A stretch of 5,864 nt of DNA, taken from NCBI GenBank assembly GCA_001897035.1, contig MKRS01000645.1, forward strand, positions 1 to 5,864, read 5' to 3'. Positions 1 through 5,409 of the stretch are shown here, piece after piece; position 1 is the stretch's first letter, and the number at the start of each line of letters is the position of its first letter. The notes below the pieces were generated by a model. That model searched no databases. It was not told the origin of the DNA and was given only the letters and a program-made list of their open reading frames with translations. This DNA comes from Bacteroidales bacterium 45-6. Its GTDB lineage: Bacteria; Bacteroidota; Bacteroidia; Bacteroidales; Dysgonomonadaceae. The translations under genes were made by a program, and so were the position numbers.

Positions 1-15
1 AACAAAACGTCTGAT

Positions 16-1236
16 TCATCGTTTCATCAGCAGCGAGCTGTCGCCGTAGCTCAAGAAGCGGAAACCATTGGCCAGCGCATAATCATAAATTTGCCGCCAA
101 TCGCCTTTCACCAAGGCCGATACTAAAAGTAGCAAGGTGCTTTTCGGCTGATGAAAGTTGGTGACGATGCCGTCCACGATCTTGAATTCATAGCCAGGCG
201 CAATGATGATCTGTGTGTCCGCAAGTAATCGTTTTAGATTGTTCTTGTCAAGATAATCGAGGATTTTCTGCAAGGCTGCCTTCTTGTCCAGAAGGTTAGA
301 TCCGTCTTGGTAAGGTTGCCATTGATCCACCTGAAGTTCAGCATTCGGGTTGAGGCCTAAGCTCTCCCCGATATAGTACAGGCTTTCAAGGGTGCGCACG
401 GAGGTCGTTCCCACTGCGATCACTTTGCCGTTGTGTCTGAGCAAGGTCGCGATCGTTTCGCGTTCCACCGAAATAAATTCGCTGTGCATTTCGTGTTCGG
501 CAATCGTCTCGCTTTTCACCGGCTTGAAGGTGCCTGCTCCTACGTGCAGGGTCACTTCCGCCCGGCGGAATCCTTTGGCTGCTAAGTCGGCAAGCACCTC
601 CGGCGTGAAATGCAGTCCGGCTGTGGGCGCTGCTACGGAACCCTTGATTTTGGAATAGACCGTTTGGTAGGTTTGCTTGTCGGCTTCTACCGTGTCGCGC
701 TTCAAGTAAGGTGGAATGGGTAATTCGCCTGCAGCTTCGAGCAGGTCGGCAAAGGTGAAGGCTGGATTGTCCCACGAAAATTCCACGACATGATGCTCGC
801 CGTTGCTTTGCGTGCGGCGTGCGGTGAGGGTGGTGCTGACGCCGTGTGCTGACACCTCCTTGTGGAGCTCGCCCGATTTCCATTTTTTCAAATTTCCCAC
901 TAAGCAATGCCATGCGCAATGCGCTGTCTGTTGAAAAATCAAGGCATAATCGTGCGGCTCGGATGGATCTAAGCAGAAGATCTCTATCTGTGCTCCGGTT
1001 TCTTTTCGGAAGTGCATCCGTGCCTGAATCACCTTGGTGTTGTTGAACACCAGCAGGCTATCTGCCGGCAAATGACTGGGAAGGGATGAAAAAACATCTT
1101 CCGAAATCGTATTGTCTTTATATAGAAGCAGTTTTGAGGAGTCTCTTTTAGAAAGAGGATAAGCCGCAATGCGTTCTTCGGGCAAAGCGTAGTCGTATTC
1201 ATCGATATGGATCTGGCCCGGATTGGATAAATTCAT
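16..1236 (-). CDS. queA: S-adenosylmethionine:tRNA ribosyltransferase-isomerase (QueA), complete
   Basis: QueA transfers and isomerises the ribosyl group of S-adenosylmethionine onto 7-aminomethyl-7-deazaguanine at wobble position 34 of tRNA, giving epoxyqueuosine; it acts in the cytoplasm. The 406-residue product shows the family blocks in order: YDYALPEERIAAYPLSKRDS near residues 14-33, FNNTKVIQAR at 64-73, GSVAAPTAGLHF at 199-210, VTLHVGAGTFKPV at 228-240, GTTSVRTLES at 276-285, and TNFHQPKSTLLLLVSA at 359-374, with RFLSYGDSS close to the C-terminus. It is longer than the roughly 356-residue E. coli enzyme because about 54 residues (286-339) lie between GTTSVRTLES and DTQIIIAPGY, where E. 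coli has about 15. The ATG at 1234-1236 gives a normal family N-terminus. A Bacteroidota -7 box lies about 20 bases upstream. The gene is divergent from the Smr-domain gene. Identification is secure. Confidence 0.97.
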   Translation of the reverse strand: MNLSNPGQIHIDEYDYALPEERIAAYPLSKRDSSKLLLYKDNTISEDVFSSLPSHLPADSLLVFNNTKVIQARMHFRKETGAQIEIFCLDPSEPHDYALIFQQTAHCAWHCLVGNLKKWKSGELHKEVSAHGVSTTLTARRTQSNGEHHVVEFSWDNPAFTFADLLEAAGELPIPPYLKRDTVEADKQTYQTVYSKIKGSVAAPTAGLHFTPEVLADLAAKGFRRAEVTLHVGAGTFKPVKSETIAEHEMHSEFISVERETIATLLRHNGKVIAVGTTSVRTLESLYYIGESLGLNPNAELQVDQWQPYQDGSNLLDKKAALQKILDYLDKNNLKRLLADTQIIIAPGYEFKIVDGIVTNFHQPKSTLLLLVSALVKGDWRQIYDYALANGFRFLSYGDSSLLMKR

Positions 1237-1256
1237 CGAATGTTTTTTTTATCCGG

Positions 1257-1264
1257 CAAAATTA
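1257..1264 (-). promoter_or_regulatory. Probable -7 box of the queA promoter
   Basis: Read on the minus strand this is TAATTTTG, an exact match to the Bacteroidota -7 consensus TAnnTTTG, ending 20 bases before the queA ATG. It implies a short leader of about 15 bases containing an A-run and no Shine-Dalgarno sequence. No TTTG is seen at the expected -33 spacing, so the assignment rests on the -7 box and its position alone. The box overlaps the left arm of a 7-bp inverted repeat (CGGCAAA 1254-1260 / TTTGCCG 1271-1277). Confidence 0.45.
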
Positions 1265-1374
1265 GTGAACTTTGCCGATAATATAGTTTGGCGGGATTGA
1301 AATAATAGGATTTATGGGAATCTCTTTTATTTTTAGCCATTCAAAAACAAAAAGATAAACAGGCAATTCAAAGC

Positions 1375-2406
1375 ATGAAAATAGGAGATAAAGTGCGCTT
1401 CCTCAACTCCGTGGGCGGCGGCATAATCAAGGAAATGCGGGGAAAAGATATTATTGTGGTGGAAGACGAGGACGGCTTCGATGTGCCGGTGCTGGCTCGC
1501 GAGTGCGTCGTGATAGAACCTGTGGCCAATGTGGAGCCGCCCAAGCCAACAGTGCAAGTAAGCTACGGCGAGCCGCCACGAAAGGAAGCGCTCAAAGTGG
1601 TGGTGGAGGAAACTCCTGAAGGCGAATCGATCACCGCGGTGCTGGCTTTCCTTCCTGTTGAGGAGAAGAAACTGAGCTCCACTTCGTATGAAGCATATTT
1701 GGTGAATGATAGCAATTATTTCCTGTCCTACAGTTATTTGTCGCAAGGTGAAAACGGCTGGCTGCTCCGTAGTCAGGGGGAGGTGGAACCAAACACCAAA
1801 GTTTTTATCGATGAATTTGACAAGAGTAGCTTGAATGATCTGGAAAAAGTGTGCATCCAGTTCGTGGCTTACAAGAAAGACAAGCCTTTCAAGTTCAAAG
1901 ACCCGTATTCCGTGGAACTGAACATCGACACGGTGAAGTTCTACAAGCTGCACAGTTTCCGTGAAAACGATTATTTCGATGAAAATGCGTTGGTTTACAA
2001 ATTGGTACAACGAGGCCGGGTGGAGCGGGAGTTCAAAGTTTCGCCAGAAGAAATCAAGCAGGCCTTGTTTCAAAAAGAAGAACCGCGCCGTCCTCGCATT
2101 CAGACGATAAAGAAAAAAGAAACAGCCGTTTTGGAGATTGACCTTCACATCGAAGAACTTTTGGATAATCTGAATGGCCTTTCGCCAGCCGACATGTTGA
2201 AATACCAATTGGATAAGTTCAATGAGGTGATGACTGAAAACTTGCGGGACAAAGGGCGTAAAATCGTCTTCATCCACGGAAAGGGCGACGGCGTGCTCAA
2301 AAAAGCCATCTACGAGGAGCTAAGTAAAAAATACAAATCGGTGTATGTGCAGGATGCCTCTTTCCGCGAATACGGATTCGGAGCTACCATGATAACTATA
2401 AAGTAA
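1375..2406 (+). CDS. DUF2027 / Smr-domain protein
   Basis: This 343-residue protein has three visible parts. Residues 1-47 (GDKVRFLNSVGGGIIKEMRG onward) look like a small SH3/KOW-like beta barrel. The middle, roughly 80-215, matches what I know as the DUF2027 region of Bacteroidota proteins. After a basic linker at 234-249 (RRPR, IKKKE), residues 255-343 form an Smr domain. It carries the DLH motif at 256-258 and HGKGDG at 301-306, both typical of the nuclease-associated Smr fold found at the end of MutS2. Smr domains are known as DNA or RNA endonucleases, some acting on mRNA at collided ribosomes; which substrate applies here is not visible. No signal peptide or membrane segment is seen, so it is probably cytoplasmic. 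The MKIGDKV start is preceded by A-rich sequence without a Shine-Dalgarno. The lipoprotein gene follows after 55 bases with no terminator between, so co-transcription is possible. Confidence 0.9.
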   Translation: MKIGDKVRFLNSVGGGIIKEMRGKDIIVVEDEDGFDVPVLARECVVIEPVANVEPPKPTVQVSYGEPPRKEALKVVVEETPEGESITAVLAFLPVEEKKLSSTSYEAYLVNDSNYFLSYSYLSQGENGWLLRSQGEVEPNTKVFIDEFDKSSLNDLEKVCIQFVAYKKDKPFKFKDPYSVELNIDTVKFYKLHSFRENDYFDENALVYKLVQRGRVEREFKVSPEEIKQALFQKEEPRRPRIQTIKKKETAVLEIDLHIEELLDNLNGLSPADMLKYQLDKFNEVMTENLRDKGRKIVFIHGKGDGVLKKAIYEELSKKYKSVYVQDASFREYGFGATMITIK

Positions 2407-2461
2407 TTACAGATCAAAGAATAATTCAAGGAATACTTAACACTTTTAAAACGAATTGATT

Positions 2462-3046
2462 ATGAAGAAGATTTTGATTTCAATCTTGGCGGTTGTTTCG
2501 CTGATGACAAGCTGCAACGTGGCCCAGCAAGCCGTCGGTGCTTACAACATGACCAAATGTGAGTATTCCTACCAATCGATGGGGAATCTCACCCTGTCGG
2601 GAATAAACCTCAACCAGCCCAACCTTTCGGCTATCAACATCCTGAAATTGACTTCCATCCTGACCGGGACAGCGACTTCCATCCCGCTGAACATGACGCT
2701 GAATGTCAATGTGAAAAACCCGAACACCTCGGCGGCTTTGCTCAATGGGCTGCAATACATCGTCAGCATTGACGACATCGAGTTCACCAACGGAAGGCTC
2801 GATCAGCCAATCAATGTGCCAGGAGGAGCAACCTCTGTTCTGCCAGTGACCATCGGGGTGGATTTGGCCACTTTGATAAAAAACAATTCGAAGGAGGCGG
2901 TCTTTAAAATTGCCAAAAACCTGGCGGGAATTTCGGGTGATTTGTCGAAAATCACCTTGCAGCTCAAACCCACATTCCTGATCGGCAACACGCCCATCAC
3001 GTCTCCGGTTTATTACCCGGTGAGTTTTTCGTTCGGGGGCAAGTAA
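2462..3046 (+). CDS. LEA14-like (WHy-type) lipoprotein
   Basis: The 194-residue product begins with a lipoprotein signal peptide: KK at 2-3, a hydrophobic stretch at 4-14, and the lipobox LMTSC ending at Cys18, the predicted lipidated residue. Residues after the cysteine (NVAQQ) lack the acidic run associated with surface export in Bacteroidota, so the protein is probably anchored facing the periplasm (inference). Residues of about 38-135 resemble the LEA type 2/WHy fold: alternating beta-strand pattern, LNVNVKNPNTSAALLNGLQY at 81-100, then an acidic-aromatic IDDIEF and a PGGATSVLPV turn before the last strands. The role of these bacterial LEA14-like lipoproteins is not established. I chose the ATG at 2462 over an in-frame TTG at 2456, which would only add two residues before MKK. 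There is no Shine-Dalgarno and no clear promoter directly upstream, so the gene may share the transcript of the preceding Smr gene. Confidence 0.85.
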   Translation: MKKILISILAVVSLMTSCNVAQQAVGAYNMTKCEYSYQSMGNLTLSGINLNQPNLSAINILKLTSILTGTATSIPLNMTLNVNVKNPNTSAALLNGLQYIVSIDDIEFTNGRLDQPINVPGGATSVLPVTIGVDLATLIKNNSKEAVFKIAKNLAGISGDLSKITLQLKPTFLIGNTPITSPVYYPVSFSFGGK

Positions 3047-3047
3047 T

Positions 3048-3079
3048 ATTGGCGGAAAATTCCTTTTATGCTACATTTG
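3048..3079 (+). promoter_or_regulatory. Probable tyrS promoter (Bacteroidota type)
   Basis: TACATTTG at 3072-3079 matches the -7 consensus TAnnTTTG exactly. ATTG at 3048-3051 is a three-of-four match to the -33 TTTG box, with a 20-base spacer. Transcription would start near 3084-3086, giving a leader of about 35 bases before the tyrS ATG. The -33 box begins two bases after the stop codon of the lipoprotein gene. No terminator lies between the two genes, so some read-through into tyrS is also possible. Confidence 0.6.
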
Positions 3080-3120
3080 CAAACCTTGTTGGAAAATAAA
3101 CGCATACAACATAATCAAAG

Positions 3121-4413
3121 ATGAATTTTGTAGAAGAACTTAGATGGCGTGGCATGATTCACGACCTGATGCCGGGAACAGAAGAACAACTCCTCAAAGA
3201 GATGACCTCCGGCTATGTGGGCATCGACCCCACAGCCGATTCCCTTCACATCGGCCACTTGGTGGGTGTGATGATGCTCAAGCACTTGCAGCGGGCCGGC
3301 CATCGTCCCATCGCCCTGATCGGAGGAGCTACCGGAATGATCGGTGACCCTTCGGGCAAATCTGCCGAGCGCAACCTGCTCAACGAAGAGGCTTTGCGCC
3401 ACAACCAGAATGCCATCAAGGCACAACTTGCCAAATTTCTGGATTTTGATTCCGACAGTCCGAATGCTGCTCTGCTGGTCAACAACTACGATTGGATGAA
3501 GGATTATTCCTTCCTGAATTTTATTCGTGACATAGGAAAGCATCTCACCGTCAATTATATGATGGCGAAGGATTCTGTGAAGAAACGCCTGAACGGCGAG
3601 TCGGCAGAAGGAATGTCGTTCACCGAATTTTCATACCAGTTGTTGCAGGGTTACGATTTTCTTCATCTATATCAGGAAAAAGGATGCCGCTTGCAAATGG
3701 GCGGTTCCGACCAATGGGGAAACATCACAACGGGTACGGAGCTGATCCGTCGCAAAACAGGCGGTGAAGCATTCGCTTTGGTGTGTCCATTGATAACGAA
3801 AGCGGATGGCGGAAAATTTGGGAAAACCGAGTCGGGCAATGTGTGGCTCGACAAAAAATATACTTCTCCTTATAAATTCTATCAATTTTGGTTGAATGTG
3901 AGCGATGCGGATGCCGAAAAATACATCAAGATCTTCACCGCACTGGACAAGGAAGAAATCGGAGGCCTCGTCGCCGAACAGCAATCGGCACCTCACTTGC
4001 GCCCGCTACAAAAGCGTTTGGCAAAGGAAGTGACCGTCATGGTGCATTCCGAAGCCGACTACGAAAAAGCGGTGGAAGCTTCCGAAATCTTATTTAGCAA
4101 CAAGGCTTCCGAGATATTGAAGAACATCGACGAGGAAACGCTGCTTCAGGTTTTTGAGGGCGTTCCACAATTCGAAGTCTCGAAAGCGGAATTGTCAGCT
4201 GGCATCAAGGCGGCCGACCTGCTTGCTGAAAAGGCTTTGGTTTTTCCATCCAAAGGAGAATTCAGGAAGACTGTTCAGGCTGGGGGAGTACAGATAAACA
4301 AGGCAAAAGTAGAAAACGCCGACGAGTTGATTGACGCTTCCTATCTGATTGATGGCAAGTATATTTTGGCGCAAAGAGGCAAGAAAAACTATTTCTTACT
4401 CATCGCGAAATAA
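3121..4413 (+). CDS. tyrS: Tyrosyl-tRNA synthetase
   Basis: This cytoplasmic class I synthetase activates tyrosine with ATP and charges tRNA-Tyr. The 430-residue protein has the usual bacterial length and all expected signatures. The HIGH motif is at 43-46 within [15 protein letters not shown], and [14 protein letters not shown] is at 67-80. The tyrosine-pocket segments YQLLQGYDF (172-180) and [11 protein letters not shown] (191-201) are present. The KMSKS-equivalent loop is KFGKT at 232-236, a form normal for the TyrS1 subgroup. A C-terminal S4 RNA-binding domain covers about 363-428 ([20 protein letters not shown] onward). The ATG start gives the standard [12 protein letters not shown]-terminus and is preceded by A-rich sequence (AATCAAAG) without a Shine-Dalgarno. 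I see no T-box leader; the roughly 35-base leader implied by the promoter is too short for one. No classic terminator follows, only an A/T-rich palindrome at 4428-4449. Confidence 0.98.
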   Translation: MNFVEELRWRGMIHDLMPGTEEQLLKEMTSGYVGIDPTADSLHIGHLVGVMMLKHLQRAGHRPIALIGGATGMIGDPSGKSAERNLLNEEALRHNQNAIKAQLAKFLDFDSDSPNAALLVNNYDWMKDYSFLNFIRDIGKHLTVNYMMAKDSVKKRLNGESAEGMSFTEFSYQLLQGYDFLHLYQEKGCRLQMGGSDQWGNITTGTELIRRKTGGEAFALVCPLITKADGGKFGKTESGNVWLDKKYTSPYKFYQFWLNVSDADAEKYIKIFTALDKEEIGGLVAEQQSAPHLRPLQKRLAKEVTVMVHSEADYEKAVEASEILFSNKASEILKNIDEETLLQVFEGVPQFEVSKAELSAGIKAADLLAEKALVFPSKGEFRKTVQAGGVQINKAKVENADELIDASYLIDGKYILAQRGKKNYFLLIAK

Positions 4414-4427
4414 AAAAAGTGAAGCAG

Positions 4428-4449
4428 ATATTTTGAAATTTCAAAATAT
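4428..4449. repeat. Perfect 22-bp A/T-rich palindrome
   Basis: The half-site ATATTTTGAAA (4428-4438) is followed directly by its exact reverse complement TTTCAAAATAT (4439-4449). It lies 14 bases after the tyrS stop codon and contains the TTTG -33 box (4432-4435) of the tRNA-Gln promoter. It could be an operator for a dimeric regulator, a weak hairpin at the end of the tyrS message, or a chance A/T-rich palindrome; the sequence alone does not decide. No T-tract follows, which argues against a standard intrinsic terminator. Confidence 0.9.
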
Positions 4450-4462
4450 AGCACTACTTTTG
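4432..4462 (+). promoter_or_regulatory. tRNA-Gln promoter (TTTG-N19-TACTTTTG)
   Basis: TTTG at 4432-4435 and TACTTTTG at 4455-4462 match both Bacteroidota primary-sigma boxes exactly (TTTG and TAnnTTTG) with a 19-base spacer, the cleanest promoter in the window. The predicted start near 4467-4469 leaves a 5' leader of about 20 bases ahead of the mature tRNA, to be removed by RNase P. The -33 box sits inside the left half of a perfect palindrome. Confidence 0.82.
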
Positions 4463-4489
4463 TATCGCTTTTGAAAGAAGGCATAGGAT

Positions 4490-4560
4490 TGTCTCATGGT
4501 GTAATGGTAGCACGACAGTTTTTGGTACTGTCTGTCTAGGTTCGAATCCTGGTGAGACAA
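4490..4560 (+). tRNA. tRNA-Gln (anticodon UUG)
   Basis: All cloverleaf parts can be paired by hand. The acceptor stem TGTCTCA (4490-4496) pairs perfectly with TGAGACA (4553-4559). The D stem GTGT/GCAC (4499-4502, 4510-4513) encloses the loop AATGGTA. The anticodon stem ACAGT/ACTGT (4515-4519, 4527-4531) carries the loop TTTTGGT with anticodon TTG at 4522-4524. The T stem CTAGG/CCTGG (4536-4540, 4548-4552) has the loop TTCGAAT. The U1-A72 first pair is typical of tRNA-Gln and is a known recognition feature for it. The discriminator base is A4560. CCA is not encoded (CTC follows), so it must be added enzymatically. The gene stands alone between its own promoter and terminator. Confidence 0.96.
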
Positions 4561-4564
4561 CTCG

Positions 4565-4600
4565 AAAAAGAAGTTCTGAAGATTCAGGGCTTCTTTTTTT
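4565..4600 (+). terminator. Intrinsic terminator of tRNA-Gln
   Basis: The left arm 4565-4579 (AAAAAGAAGTTCTGA) pairs with the right arm 4584-4598 over 15 positions, two of them G-U wobbles, around the loop AGAT. The right arm ends in a run of seven T (4594-4600), so the hairpin and T-tract form a classic Rho-independent terminator. It begins four bases after the tRNA 3' end and should isolate the tRNA transcript from the downstream gene. Confidence 0.87.
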
Positions 4601-4648
4601 ATGTCTTGATTCATTTAGGACACGATCTTGCGAAGGAGTATCCGTCGT

Positions 4649-4678
4649 TTTGTTTATTTGTATATTTGTTTAACTTTG
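4649..4678 (+). promoter_or_regulatory. Promoter of the exported-protein gene
   Basis: TTTG at 4649-4652 and TAACTTTG at 4671-4678 fit the -33 and -7 boxes with an 18-base spacer, slightly shorter than the usual 19-21. The predicted start near 4683-4685 gives a leader of only about 15 bases before the ATG at 4699. A second exact -7 match, TATATTTG at 4661-4668, has no TTTG at the right distance upstream. TTTG also occurs at 4657-4660, so the region holds four TTTG motifs. Confidence 0.62.
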
Positions 4679-4698
4679 CGACATTAAACCCAACCGAT

Positions 4699-5319
4699 AT
4701 GAAAAAACACATAGCTGGATACTGTTTATTGGCGGCCCTTTCCTCGGCGATTGCCTGGGGGCAGAAGCCCAAATTGGCACAAAAGATCGACGATTTTTTA
4801 CATGTGAAGTTCGAGACGGGCTTTGCTGTCCTGAACAACGGCGACACCCTTAGCGGCAAGTTTGAATTTAACGACAGCCAGCAAAACTACCGGTTGTTAG
4901 TCCACCTCGACACGATCAGTTACTCGAAAAAGGCTTTCAAGCCGAATGAAGTGGCATACTTTGCATTGAACAAAAATCTGTACGCTCCCCATCTTTCGAA
5001 GGCCGATGGCTTAGTCTTCATGCGTGTGCTGCTGCAAGATAGTTTGAAAATATATCAGCACAAGCATTTTTACTCCAGCTACACTGGCAGCGATTTCTTG
5101 AATGAGTTTTATTGTGTCAAGCCGACTGGGCAAGAGCTTGTGGTGTCCACTGCATCCGACTTCCCGTTCATTGCAAGCACCACCCGGTTTTTCAGCGATT
5201 ATCCCGGACTATGCTACTTGATCCGAAAGAAGAAGTATGGCAAAAAAGACTTATACAAAATAGGTCTCATCTACAACGACTGGCTGCGTAAACGCACGCC
5301 CGGCGGCATCGACCAGTGA
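4699..5319 (+). CDS. Small exported protein of unknown function
   Basis: The product has 206 residues and no function I can name. It starts MKK, followed by a hydrophobic segment (residues 5-19) and a type I signal-peptidase site after SAIA (19) or AWG (21, just before Gln22). It is therefore probably exported to the periplasm or outside the cell; there is no lipobox cysteine. The mature part opens with GFAVLNNGDTLSGKFEF (41-57), a strand-turn-strand pattern seen in many uncharacterised Bacteroidota exported proteins. It ends with a basic helical-looking tail (about 161-199) containing FFSDYPGLCYLIRKKKYGKK and YNDWLRKR, also reminiscent of that group (from memory, not a search). I chose the ATG at 4699 because the promoter ends 20 bases before it and the signal peptide starts there. 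An in-frame extension to a GTG at 4552 would run through the tRNA and its terminator. No Shine-Dalgarno is present. The gene converges with the phoH-like gene across a G7/C7 hairpin. Confidence 0.8.
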   Translation: MKKHIAGYCLLAALSSAIAWGQKPKLAQKIDDFLHVKFETGFAVLNNGDTLSGKFEFNDSQQNYRLLVHLDTISYSKKAFKPNEVAYFALNKNLYAPHLSKADGLVFMRVLLQDSLKIYQHKHFYSSYTGSDFLNEFYCVKPTGQELVVSTASDFPFIASTTRFFSDYPGLCYLIRKKKYGKKDLYKIGLIYNDWLRKRTPGGIDQ

Positions 5320-5322
5320 TAG

Positions 5323-5352
5323 AGTGGGGGGGCATGCTTGTGCCCCCCCACT
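5323..5352. terminator. G7/C7 hairpin between convergent genes, possible bidirectional terminator
   Basis: The arms AGTGGGGGGGCA (5323-5334) and TGCCCCCCCACT (5341-5352) are perfectly complementary over 12 bp around the loop TGCTTG. The hairpin starts four bases after the stop codon of the exported-protein gene and lies about 58 bases beyond the phoH stop. Position between convergent genes suggests transcription termination in both directions. Neither side has a T-tract directly after the stem, so it is not a textbook intrinsic terminator. It may instead stabilise mRNA ends or belong to a dispersed palindromic repeat family. Confidence 0.5.
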
Positions 5353-5409
5353 GCATCCAGTGTCGCAAAAAGGCATTTTCTTCAGATGAATCTGACTCTT
5401 GGTTACTGC

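Noticed and set aside
386..1046. Open frames of 66 to 177 codons on both strands inside queA
   Set aside because: They are rich in Arg, Ser and Cys, show no motifs, and lie wholly inside a secure gene in other frames.
1328..1335. TATTTTTA as a -7 box for the Smr-domain gene
   Set aside because: It has one mismatch at the invariant final G, and no TTTG lies at the right distance upstream. It is too weak to annotate as a promoter.
1333..2277. A 314-codon open frame on the minus strand opposite the Smr-domain gene
   Set aside because: Its translation is rich in Phe, His and Leu, with no recognisable domain, as expected for the antisense of a real gene. The plus-strand protein has clear family motifs over the same interval.
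3808..3825. KFGKT in TyrS instead of the textbook KMSKS motif
   Set aside because: KFGKT/KFGKS is a normal variant of the motif in bacterial TyrS1 enzymes, so this is not a defect.
16..4413. A functional link between queA and tyrS, since tRNA-Tyr is a QueA substrate
   Set aside because: The genes are on opposite strands, separated by two unrelated genes, and have separate promoters. Nothing in the sequence ties them together.
4552..4698. Upstream extension of the exported-protein gene to a GTG at 4552
   Set aside because: The extension would start inside the tRNA-Gln gene and pass through its terminator. The ATG at 4699 has a promoter at the right distance and begins a normal signal peptide.
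5382..5395. Inverted repeat TCAGAT-GA-ATCTGA just beyond the phoH stop codon
   Set aside because: The loop would be too short for the full stem, leaving about 4 bp, and no T-tract follows on the phoH strand. It is too weak to call a terminator.
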